In this document: positions 1 through 5,161 of the stretch, piece after piece
How positions within the stretch are numbered: position 1 is the stretch's first letter
How the letters are laid out: each line of letters starts with the position of its first letter
Origin: Odoribacteraceae bacterium
GTDB taxonomy: Bacteria > Bacteroidota > Bacteroidia > Bacteroidales > Marinifilaceae
Length of the DNA: 5,161 nucleotides
NCBI GenBank assembly: GCA_031267995.1
Contig: JAIRXZ010000065.1
Location: 1-5,161, forward strand
Reading direction: 5' to 3'
Notes under the pieces: model-generated
Database searches by the model: none
The model's input: the letters and a program-made list of their open reading frames with translations, nothing else
What the model was told of the DNA's origin: nothing
Program-made: the position numbers and the translations under genes

Positions 1-1
1 G

Positions 2-103
2 GCGGTATGGGGTTCGCGCGTGAACAACGACCTGCCGTCGGCCGTCGGCAACGTTTCGCGGGTCCGCGACGATCAGCCGCCGGCCGGCGGCGGGGTGAGG
101 TAA
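2..103 (+). CDS. C-terminal end of an unrecognised protein (partial, 5' end outside window)
   Basis: An open frame enters from the left edge and ends at TAA 101-103, leaving 33 codons. Third positions are almost all G or C, as in the other genes here, which favours this frame over the two alternatives. The visible tail contains VNNDLPSAVGNVSRV followed by a Pro/Gly-rich end (QPPAGGGVR), which looks like a flexible C-terminus. No domain can be recognised from so short a piece, so no function is proposed. The stop lies just before the hairpin at 111-140, and the next gene (glyA) is convergent, which fits a real gene end. The overlapping frame starting at ATG 7 is less likely because it continues deep into antisense glyA. 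Confidence 0.5.
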   Translation, partial: AVWGSRVNNDLPSAVGNVSRVRDDQPPAGGGVR

Positions 104-140
104 AAGCCAAAAGGCGCGACGGGGGGTGTCGTCGCGCCTT
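101..140 (-). terminator. Rho-independent-type terminator of glyA, possibly bidirectional
   Basis: A perfect 10-bp inverted repeat, AAGGCGCGAC at 111-120 and GTCGCGCCTT at 131-140, encloses a 10-nt G-rich loop. Read on the minus strand, the stem runs into CCTTTTGGCTTTTA, an interrupted T-rich tail, 34 bp after the glyA stop codon. On the plus strand the following bases (CGTCGTTGCC) are T-poor, so termination of the upstream gene would be weaker. Its position between two convergent gene ends supports the call. Confidence 0.75.
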
Positions 141-173
141 CGTCGTTGCCGGTTGGGGGGAGCGGGGCGTTGA

Positions 174-1454
174 TTACCAGGCAAACATCGGCCGATCGCC
201 CATCAGCGCGTTCACCTCGCCCTTGACGCGGGCGATGGCGGCTGCATCCTCCGGGCGGGAAAGCACGCGGTCGATCATCTCCACCACCACGGGCATGTCG
301 CTGGCTTTCAGGCCGCGCGTTGTGATTGCCGGCGTCCCCACGCGGATGCCTGAAGTGGTAAACGGGGTGCGGCTGTCAAAGGGCACCATGTTTTTGTTGA
401 TGGTGATGTCGGCCAGCACCAGGGCGTTCTCGGCCTTCTTGCCCGTGAGGTCGGGAAACTTCGTGCGGAGATCAATCAGCATCGAATGATTGTCCGTGCC
501 GCCTGATATGAGCTTGTATCCCAGGTCGATAAAGGCATCCGCCATCGCCCTGGCATTCTCCAGCATCTGCCGCGCGTACGCGCCGAAGTCATCGGATAGC
601 GCCTCGTGGAACGCCACGGCCTTCGCCGCGATCACGTGTTCCAGCGGGCCTCCCTGTTGACCCGGAAAGACGGCAAAATTAATCACTTGCGACATCATTT
701 TCACCTCCCCCTTGGGCGTGGTCAGCCCCCATGGATTCGGGAAATCCTTCGGCAGCAGGATCATCCCCCCGCGCGGCCCCCGGAGCGTCTTGTGGGTGGT
801 GGTGGTGACGATGTGGCAGTGCTCGGCGGGATTATCCAGCAGTCCCTTGGCAATCAACCCGGCGGGATGCGCCATGTCGCACATCAGCAGGGCGCCCACG
901 GCGTCGGCAATCTCTCGCATGCGCTTGTAATTCCAGTCGCGCGAGTAGGCGGATGCCCCGGCGACAATCATCTTGGGGTGGTGTGCGCGAGCGAGTTGCT
1001 CCATCTCGTCGTAGTCAACCAATCCCGTCTCCTCTTTGACGTGATAGTGGACGGGGTGGTAGTTGATACCGGACAAATTGACAGGCGAGCCGTGAGAGAG
1101 GTGGCCGCCGTGCGAAAGATCGAGACCCAGAAACGTGTCGCCGGGCTTCATGCAAGCGAAGAAGACGGCGGCGTTGGCCTGCGCGCCCGAATGTGGCTGC
1201 ACGTTGGCATACTCGACGTTGAAGAGGGCGCGTGCGCGGTCGATGGCCAGCTGCTCGCTTTGGTCTACTACCTGGCATCCACCGTAGTAGCGCGCCCCGG
1301 GGTAGCCCTCGGCGTATTTGTTGGTGAGGCAGGAACCCATGGCCTGCATGACTTGGTCGCTGACGAAATTTTCGGAGGCAATCAGCTCGATGCCTTCCCG
1401 TTGGCGACGGTACTCTTTCTCGATGAGCGTGAAAATAAGGGTGTCTCTTTCCAT
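174..1454 (-). CDS. glyA: Serine hydroxymethyltransferase (glycine hydroxymethyltransferase)
   Basis: This cytosolic PLP enzyme interconverts serine plus tetrahydrofolate with glycine plus 5,10-methylenetetrahydrofolate, the main source of one-carbon units for purine, thymidylate and methionine synthesis. The product has 426 residues, the usual length in Bacteroidota. Visible family motifs are IELIASENF (22-30), LTNKYAEGYPG (43-53), YYGGC (56-60), the PLP-contacting CDMAHPAG (192-199, with D193 and H196), the Schiff-base motif TTTTHKTLRGPRGG with K222, VFPGQQGGP (262-270), and TSGIRVGTPA with R371, which binds the substrate carboxylate. All key residues are present, so the enzyme should be active. 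The start at 1454 (MERDTLIF) matches family N-termini. The open frame extends upstream to 1601, but those extra 49 codons cross the promoter and resemble no GlyA. No Shine-Dalgarno is seen; the leader is A-rich. The gene appears monocistronic. Confidence 0.98.
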   Translation of the reverse strand: MERDTLIFTLIEKEYRRQREGIELIASENFVSDQVMQAMGSCLTNKYAEGYPGARYYGGCQVVDQSEQLAIDRARALFNVEYANVQPHSGAQANAAVFFACMKPGDTFLGLDLSHGGHLSHGSPVNLSGINYHPVHYHVKEETGLVDYDEMEQLARAHHPKMIVAGASAYSRDWNYKRMREIADAVGALLMCDMAHPAGLIAKGLLDNPAEHCHIVTTTTHKTLRGPRGGMILLPKDFPNPWGLTTPKGEVKMMSQVINFAVFPGQQGGPLEHVIAAKAVAFHEALSDDFGAYARQMLENARAMADAFIDLGYKLISGGTDNHSMLIDLRTKFPDLTGKKAENALVLADITINKNMVPFDSRTPFTTSGIRVGTPAITTRGLKASDMPVVVEMIDRVLSRPEDAAAIARVKGEVNALMGDRPMFAW

Positions 1455-1483
1455 GATGTTTTGACGATTTGTGTTTGACTGGC

Positions 1484-1513
1484 CAAAAGTATGGTTTTTC
1501 CGCGGGGCGACAA
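1484..1513 (-). promoter_or_regulatory. glyA promoter, Bacteroidota -33/-7 type
   Basis: On the minus strand TTG (1513-1511) is followed after 19 bp by TACTTTTG (1491-1484), an exact match to the Bacteroidota primary-sigma -7 consensus TAnnTTTG with the expected spacing. Transcription would start near 1477, giving an untranslated leader of roughly 23 nt before ATG 1454. That leader is too short to hold a riboswitch. Confidence 0.75.
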
Positions 1514-1552
1514 TGCGCGGGGGGTGGCTTTTTCGCCGACGACGCGTGGGGT

Positions 1553-1582
1553 TTTGGTTTCGGGCTAAAAAGGTTACATTCG
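1553..1582 (+). promoter_or_regulatory. Promoter of the receptor/lipoprotein operon, -33/-7 type
   Basis: TTTG (1553-1556) is followed after 18 bp by TACATTCG (1575-1582), one mismatch from TAnnTTTG. The predicted start site, near 1589, leaves only about 11 nt before ATG 1600, so the mRNA would have a very short leader without a Shine-Dalgarno. The promoter diverges from that of glyA; the two -33 elements are about 40 bp apart, so a regulator bound between them could affect both directions. Confidence 0.6.
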
Positions 1583-1590
1583 CGCTAAAA
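1561..1590. repeat. Short direct repeat CGsGCTAAAA, 20-bp period, flanking the -7 element
   Basis: CGGGCTAAAA (1561-1570) and CGCGCTAAAA (1581-1590) agree at 9 of 10 positions and are offset by exactly 20 bp, close to two helical turns. They bracket the TACATTCG -7 element of the receptor promoter. This geometry could suit a dimeric DNA-binding protein, but two copies in an AT-richer promoter may also be chance. Confidence 0.35.
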
Positions 1591-1599
1591 TCACGCGAC

Positions 1600-3927
1600 A
1601 TGAGATGTATTTGTTGCCTGCTTTTGGCGCTGCTGGCGGGGATGACCGCGGGCGCGGCGGGGCAGGAGGTTAGTTTTACCGTGAGGGGGAGGATCTCCGG
1701 GGAGGATTCCGGCCGCGGGCTGGCGGGGGCTAACGTGTCTGTTAACGTGGAGGGTAGCCGCCGGGGGAGCGCGGCCGATGCCCGCGGGGATTACGCCCTG
1801 CGACTGCCGGCGGGGAGGCACGCGCTGACCTTTTCGTTTATCGGCTACGCGGCGAGGGAGGTGACGGTGGAGCTGTCGGCCGACCGGGTGGTGAACGTGT
1901 CGCTGTCGCCGCGCGCCAACGAGATCGCGGGGGTCGTCGTCTCGGCGGCCGGACGACGGACGGAGCGGCCGGAGATGAACGTGGAGCGATTGTCGGCGCT
2001 GGCTATCAAGCAACTGCCCGCGCTGATGGGAGAGGTGGACGTGATCAAGGCCATCCAGATGCTGCCGGGGGTGCAGTCGACGGCCGAGGGGTCGTCGGGG
2101 TTTAGCGTGCGCGGGGGAAGCCACGATCAGAACCTGATTTTGCTGGACGACGCGACGGTTTACGGGGCGTCGCACCTGATGGGGTTCTTCTCGGTGTTTA
2201 ATAATGACGCGATTAAGGAGGTGACGCTGTACAAGGGGGACGTGCCGGCGACTTTCGGGGGGCGGCTGTCGTCGCTGCTGGAGATTCGATCCAAGGAGGG
2301 TAACGGCGAGCGGCTGGCAGGCGCCGGGGGTATCGGGGTGATTGCCAGTCGGCTGACGCTGGAGGGGCCAATCGGCCGGGGGGTATCTTTCATCGCCTCG
2401 GGGCGACGAACGTACGCGGATGTTTTCCTCGCCCTGTCGCCGGATAAGGATTTGAGGGGCACCGCGCTCCATTTTTATGACCTGAATGGCAGGGTGGATG
2501 CCCGCGCGGGCGAGCGGGATCGTCTTTTCGTGTCGGCGTACGCCGGCGAGGATAAATTCGCCAACAAGAGCGCCGGCATGACCTTTGGCAATAAGGCGGT
2601 TACGGCGGGGTGGAGCCACGCGTTTTCCGCCGACCTGCTGGCGCGCGCGACGGTGTCGGGGAGCAGTTACAACTATTATATAGGGAGCGATATCGGGGAG
2701 CAGCTGGCGCAGGATTGGGCGTCGGCGATGAGCGACGTCGGGGGGAAGGTGGAGGTGGCATGGCAAGCGCGGCCGGGGCTTGAGCTGAAGTTCGGGTACG
2801 CTGCGGCGATGCACCGGTTTTCGCCCGGCGATGGCGGGGGCATCGGGGATGACGCGCTGTTTGAACGGGTGCGACACCCGGTGCAACGCGCTCGCGAACA
2901 GGCATTCTTCGGCGACGCGATGGTGGGCGCCGGCGAGGGGCTGACGCTGAGGCTGGGACTGCGTTACTCGGTGTTTAGCAACGTGGCCGGTGGGGGAGAG
3001 GTGAAGTACCTGCAAGATCATCTCTATCATCATTCCGAGTTTCCTCGACGGGGCGCCGTCTATCACTCGTACAGGCACTTGGAGCCGCGCGTGGGCGTCA
3101 CGTGGCTGGTGGGAAGCGAGGGGTCGGTGAAGGCGAGCTACGCCCGCTCCGTGCAGTACGTGCAGGTGGCCTCGAACTCGGCCGCCGGTTCGCCGCTGGA
3201 TGTTTGGTTTCAGGCTTCTCCCAACGTGAGGCCGCAACGGGGCGATCAGCTGGCGGCGGGGTATTTCAGGAACCTGGGGGATGCCTGGGAGCTGTCGGTG
3301 GAGGTGTACGGCCGGCTGGCGCGCGGGGTGATTGATTTTAAGGATCATGCCTCGCTGCTGGGGAACGAGAACCTGGAGGAGGAGGTGCGCGCCGGCAAGG
3401 GTCGGGGGGCTGGAATGGAGTGGATGGCGCGCGCGAATGACGCGCCGGTGACCGGCTGGGTGAGCTATACCTATTCCCGCAGCTGGCGGCAGGCAAAGGG
3501 GATTAACGGGGATGCCTGGTACCGGTCGCCGTATGATAAACCGCACGTGGTGACGGTGGTAGCTAACCGGGATGTGTCGGCGAGGTGGAGGGTTTCGGCC
3601 AATTGGATCTACGCGACGGGTCATCCGGTGACCTATCCCACGGGCCGGGTGCTGGTGGAGAATCGGTACGTGCCCACTTATTCGGGTCGCAACGAGTTCC
3701 GGTTCCCGGATTATCACCGACTTGACCTGTCGGCCACGCGGTTGCTGTTGCGAGCCGGCGCGCGCGTGACGAGCGAGCTGAATTTCTCGCTCTATAATGC
3801 TTACGGGAGGAAGAACCCGTGGAGTATCTTCTTCAGACAGGAGAAGGAGCAACCGGATGTCTCTTATGCCGAGCAGATTTACCTGTTTGGCGTGGTGCCT
3901 TCCGTCACTTGGAACTTTACTTTTTGA
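1600..3927 (+). CDS. TonB-dependent outer-membrane receptor with N-terminal carboxypeptidase-regulatory-like domain
   Basis: This is probably an outer-membrane active-uptake channel energised by TonB-ExbBD; the ligand is unknown. The 775-residue product begins with a signal peptide (about 1-21, hydrophobic LLLALLAG core, likely cleavage after TAGAAG). A carboxypeptidase-regulatory-like beta domain follows (about 25-103; GLAGANVSV, GDYALRLPAG, FSFIGYAAREVTV). IAGVVVSAA (109-117) resembles a TonB box. The plug spans about 120-235, with FSVRGGSHDQNLILLDDATVYGASHLMGFFSVFN and YKGDVPATFGGRLSSLLEIRSK. The rest is a beta-barrel, including RFPDYHRLDLS (from 701) and SLYNAYGRKNPWS (730-742), ending in the aromatic VTWNFTF expected for outer-membrane insertion. 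ATG 1600 was chosen because it gives the signal peptide directly; the 43 upstream in-frame codons cross the promoter. Cys at 3, 5 and 6 precede the hydrophobic core and do not form a lipobox. The gene is followed 6 bp later by the DUF4249-like lipoprotein, its usual partner in this phylum. Confidence 0.93.
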   Translation: MRCICCLLLALLAGMTAGAAGQEVSFTVRGRISGEDSGRGLAGANVSVNVEGSRRGSAADARGDYALRLPAGRHALTFSFIGYAAREVTVELSADRVVNVSLSPRANEIAGVVVSAAGRRTERPEMNVERLSALAIKQLPALMGEVDVIKAIQMLPGVQSTAEGSSGFSVRGGSHDQNLILLDDATVYGASHLMGFFSVFNNDAIKEVTLYKGDVPATFGGRLSSLLEIRSKEGNGERLAGAGGIGVIASRLTLEGPIGRGVSFIASGRRTYADVFLALSPDKDLRGTALHFYDLNGRVDARAGERDRLFVSAYAGEDKFANKSAGMTFGNKAVTAGWSHAFSADLLARATVSGSSYNYYIGSDIGEQLAQDWASAMSDVGGKVEVAWQARPGLELKFGYAAAMHRFSPGDGGGIGDDALFERVRHPVQRAREQAFFGDAMVGAGEGLTLRLGLRYSVFSNVAGGGEVKYLQDHLYHHSEFPRRGAVYHSYRHLEPRVGVTWLVGSEGSVKASYARSVQYVQVASNSAAGSPLDVWFQASPNVRPQRGDQLAAGYFRNLGDAWELSVEVYGRLARGVIDFKDHASLLGNENLEEEVRAGKGRGAGMEWMARANDAPVTGWVSYTYSRSWRQAKGINGDAWYRSPYDKPHVVTVVANRDVSARWRVSANWIYATGHPVTYPTGRVLVENRYVPTYSGRNEFRFPDYHRLDLSATRLLLRAGARVTSELNFSLYNAYGRKNPWSIFFRQEKEQPDVSYAEQIYLFGVVPSVTWNFTF

Positions 3928-3933
3928 ACAGGT

Positions 3934-4785
3934 ATGATGAAATTTATCCCGCTGATCTTGCTGTTGACCGCTTGTACCGAGCGGATCGATATCCGCACGG
4001 GCGAGGCGACGCGACAGCTGTTCGCGTATGGCTACGTGACGTCCGACACGACGCGGCACGTGGTGACGATTTCCCGCGCCACGGCGTATTTCGCGACGAC
4101 CCCGCGGGCGGGGATCAGCGGCGCGCAGGTGGTGATTGTCACGGATAGCGCTACTTACGCGCTGGCGGAGGTGGGGGAGGAGGCAGGGGTGTATTGTACC
4201 GACGCCGACGTGGCCGGGGTGCCGGGAGAGGCGTACGAGCTGGTGATGATGCTTGATTTTGACGGGGATGGGGCGCCGGAGGAGTATCGCGCGTCGGCCT
4301 GCATGCCGCTGACGAGCCGGATTGATTCCGTGGCGCTGCGGCACTCGACGGTGTTTAAGAATCAGGTGGAGGTGATCGGGTACGGGACGCTGCCCGATAA
4401 CGAGAAGAATTTCATGAGCTTCCACCTCTACCGAAATGGCGAGCACCTGACGCGGTCGCTGGAGGATTTTTTCGTGATGGATGATACGCACTTCACCAGC
4501 AGGGAGATGAATGGCGTGCTTTGCCAACTGCTCGACCAGGAGGAGGAGGAGAGCAGGCTGGTGGCGGGGGACACGGTGACGCTGCGCGTGGATGTGCTGT
4601 CGGAGGAGTACGCGCGCTTTATCCGCGAGGCACAGCAGGAGTTGCGCGCCGCGAACCCGATTTTCGGGGGGCCGCCGGCGAATGTTTTTACCAATATCCG
4701 GTGTACCGGGGGCGACGGGGGGGCGCGTGTTTCGGGGTTTTTCGCCGCTTTCCCTACCGATTCAAAGTCGGTGATTTACCGGTGA
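3934..4785 (+). CDS. DUF4249-type lipoprotein, partner of the TonB-dependent receptor
   Basis: This is a 283-residue predicted lipoprotein. Its signal peptide, MMKFIPLILLLTAC, ends in lipobox LTAC, with C14 as the acylated residue. The mature start, CTERID, carries early acidic and basic residues. The body is beta-rich, with FAYGYVTSDTTRHVVTISRAT (30-50), ISGAQVVIV (61-69), GVYCTDADVAGVPGEAYELVM in the first half, and a C-terminal PPANVFTNIRCTGG followed by GFFAAFP. This order (short 'DGyvtd...h.VtIsrs' strand, 'v.gA.V.i.d', a final 'P.NifsNi..g..G.F') is what I associate with the Bacteroidota DUF4249 family, whose biochemical role is not established. The gene starts 6 bp after the receptor stop and shares its promoter, so the two are probably co-expressed and act together in the envelope, perhaps in substrate capture. 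ATG 3937 is an equally possible start and would not alter the lipobox. No Shine-Dalgarno stands out. Family assignment is from memory of sequence pattern. Confidence 0.83.
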   Translation: MMKFIPLILLLTACTERIDIRTGEATRQLFAYGYVTSDTTRHVVTISRATAYFATTPRAGISGAQVVIVTDSATYALAEVGEEAGVYCTDADVAGVPGEAYELVMMLDFDGDGAPEEYRASACMPLTSRIDSVALRHSTVFKNQVEVIGYGTLPDNEKNFMSFHLYRNGEHLTRSLEDFFVMDDTHFTSREMNGVLCQLLDQEEEESRLVAGDTVTLRVDVLSEEYARFIREAQQELRAANPIFGGPPANVFTNIRCTGGDGGARVSGFFAAFPTDSKSVIYR

Positions 4786-4816
4786 GGCGGCGGCGGGGTG
4801 CGGGGGATGGTTTTTT
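4786..4816 (+). other. G-rich tract followed by T6 after the lipoprotein gene
   Basis: Immediately after the stop codon comes GGCGGCGGCGGGG (4788-4798 region), then GGGGG (4802-4806), and six T residues at 4811-4816. No stable inverted repeat is present, so this is not a classical hairpin terminator. The closely spaced GG runs could fold as a two-tetrad G-quadruplex and, with the T tract, might slow or release polymerase. This is speculative; the host's general G-richness makes such tracts common. Confidence 0.25.
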
Positions 4817-4822
4817 CTTCCG

Positions 4823-4830
4823 TATATTCG
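4823..4830 (+). promoter_or_regulatory. -7-like promoter element of the DUF819-like gene
   Basis: TATATTCG fits TAnnTTTG with one mismatch and is nearly the same as the element before the receptor gene (TACATTCG); both continue with CG. It lies 24 bp before ATG 4855, a suitable distance. No TTG is found 17-23 bp upstream, where the sequence is almost only G and C, so the -33 half is weak or absent. Confidence 0.45.
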
Positions 4831-4854
4831 CGGGAATTTTAAAACGGAACGAAT

Positions 4855-5161
4855 ATGTCGAACATCGCGCTCACAATCGCGCTTGTCGTCGGCTACGGGC
4901 TGTCGCCGGCGGCAGTGCTCTGGCTGTGCAAGCGTTACAGCTTCCCGCGGAAGGTGGGGCCTATCCTGATTCTCTATCTCGCCGGGGCGCTGGCGGGCAA
5001 CGCGGGGATTATCCCGGAGGAGGCTTATCCCCTGCAGGATGTGCTGACCACGTTGCTCGTGCCGCTGGCTATCCCGCTGATGCTGTTTTCGTGCGATTTT
5101 AAACGATGGGACGTGCGCAACGCCGTGCTGACGCTGGTGACGGGGGTGGTTTCGGTGGTCG
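4855..5161 (+). CDS. Multi-pass membrane protein, DUF819-like (partial, 3' end outside window)
   Basis: ATG 4855 opens a frame that stays open to the window edge (102 codons). The residues form hydrophobic segments at about 4-24, 35-53, 64-79 and 90-102, separated by short charged stretches (CKRYSFPRKVG; DFKRWDVRN), as in a polytopic inner-membrane protein. GPILILYLAGALAGNAGIIP, then LLVPLAIPLMLFSCDFKRW, resembles the N-terminal region of the DUF819 (YjcL-like) family, whose members usually have around 400 residues and no established substrate. An A-rich leader (TTTTAAAACGGAACGAAT) without Shine-Dalgarno precedes the start, as is common in Bacteroidota. It lies 69 bp after the lipoprotein gene and seems to have its own -7 motif, so it is probably not functionally tied to the receptor operon. 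Another transporter-like family remains possible because most of the protein is missing. Confidence 0.75.
   Translation, partial: MSNIALTIALVVGYGLSPAAVLWLCKRYSFPRKVGPILILYLAGALAGNAGIIPEEAYPLQDVLTTLLVPLAIPLMLFSCDFKRWDVRNAVLTLVTGVVSVV

Noticed and set aside
7..489. A 160-codon plus-strand open frame at the left edge
   Set aside because: It runs through the hairpin at 111-140 and over 300 bp into antisense glyA. The alternative frame ending at 103 fits codon use and gene layout better.
606..1478. A 290-codon plus-strand open frame opposite glyA
   Set aside because: It is fully antisense to a gene with every serine hydroxymethyltransferase motif intact; the translated sequence shows no family features.
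1471..1599. N-terminal extension of the receptor to an ATG at 1471
   Set aside because: It would place 43 mostly basic and aromatic residues ahead of a good signal peptide and would overlap both divergent promoters.
1455..1601. N-terminal extension of GlyA to an ATG at 1601
   Set aside because: The extra 49 residues are basic and unlike any GlyA N-terminus, and the stretch contains the glyA promoter; MERDTLIF at 1454 aligns with family starts.
1591..4527. A 978-codon open frame on the minus strand opposite the receptor and lipoprotein genes
   Set aside because: It is rich in Arg, Pro and His with no recognisable domain, and lies antisense to two genes with clear family motifs, signal peptides and a good promoter. 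Long antisense frames are expected in GC-rich DNA with few A/T-rich stop codons.
4538..4552. AGG triplet repeat, and internal Shine-Dalgarno-like sequence, in the lipoprotein gene
   Set aside because: About four copies encode an acidic stretch (QEEEES) in frame. That is too short to call a phase-variable repeat, a triplet unit would not shift the frame, and no gene start follows it.
4756..4772. Inverted repeat ACCGA / TCGGT with a 7-nt loop near the end of the lipoprotein gene
   Set aside because: The stem is only 5 bp, it lies inside the coding sequence and it is not followed by a T tract, so it is not a credible terminator.
4521..5102. A 193-codon plus-strand open frame spanning the lipoprotein 3' end and the DUF819-like 5' end
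   Set aside because: It overlaps both genes out of frame, is Gly/Arg/Ala-rich and lacks a domain or membrane pattern; the frame from 4855 gives coherent membrane segments.

Overview
The window comes from the chromosome of a GC-rich member of the Bacteroidota. The GlyA protein follows the 426-residue Bacteroides-type sequence closely. A TonB-dependent receptor with an N-terminal carboxypeptidase-regulatory-like domain is paired with a DUF4249-type lipoprotein, which is typical of this phylum. The promoters fit the Bacteroidota -33/-7 pattern (TTG, then TAnnTTTG), and no gene has a clear Shine-Dalgarno sequence. The high GC with many GGG and CGG codons suggests a high-GC Bacteroidales-like lineage, but the genus cannot be read from this window.

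Layout. Positions 1-103 hold the last codons of an unrecognised plus-strand gene. A hairpin at 111-140 separates it from glyA (serine hydroxymethyltransferase), which runs convergently on the minus strand (174-1454). A 145-bp divergent intergenic region (1455-1599) carries a near-consensus promoter for glyA and a good promoter for the rightward genes. To the right lie a 775-residue outer-membrane TonB-dependent receptor (1600-3927) and, 6 bp later, a 283-residue DUF4249-like lipoprotein (3934-4785); these two form an operon. After a 69-bp gap with a G-rich/T6 stretch and a -7-like motif comes the start of a multi-pass membrane protein resembling the DUF819 family (from 4855), cut off by the window edge.

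Function. glyA is a housekeeping one-carbon metabolism gene. The receptor and lipoprotein probably form a cell-envelope uptake pair in which the receptor is the TonB-driven channel and the lipoprotein a surface or periplasmic accessory; the substrate cannot be inferred. The DUF819-like gene appears to have its own promoter.

I found no mobile element, CRISPR array, tRNA or rRNA, and no convincing new system. The points most worth a second look are the substrate-unknown receptor/lipoprotein pair, the compact divergent promoter region with a 9-of-10 direct repeat 20 bp apart, and a shared TAYATTCGCG promoter-like motif before two genes.
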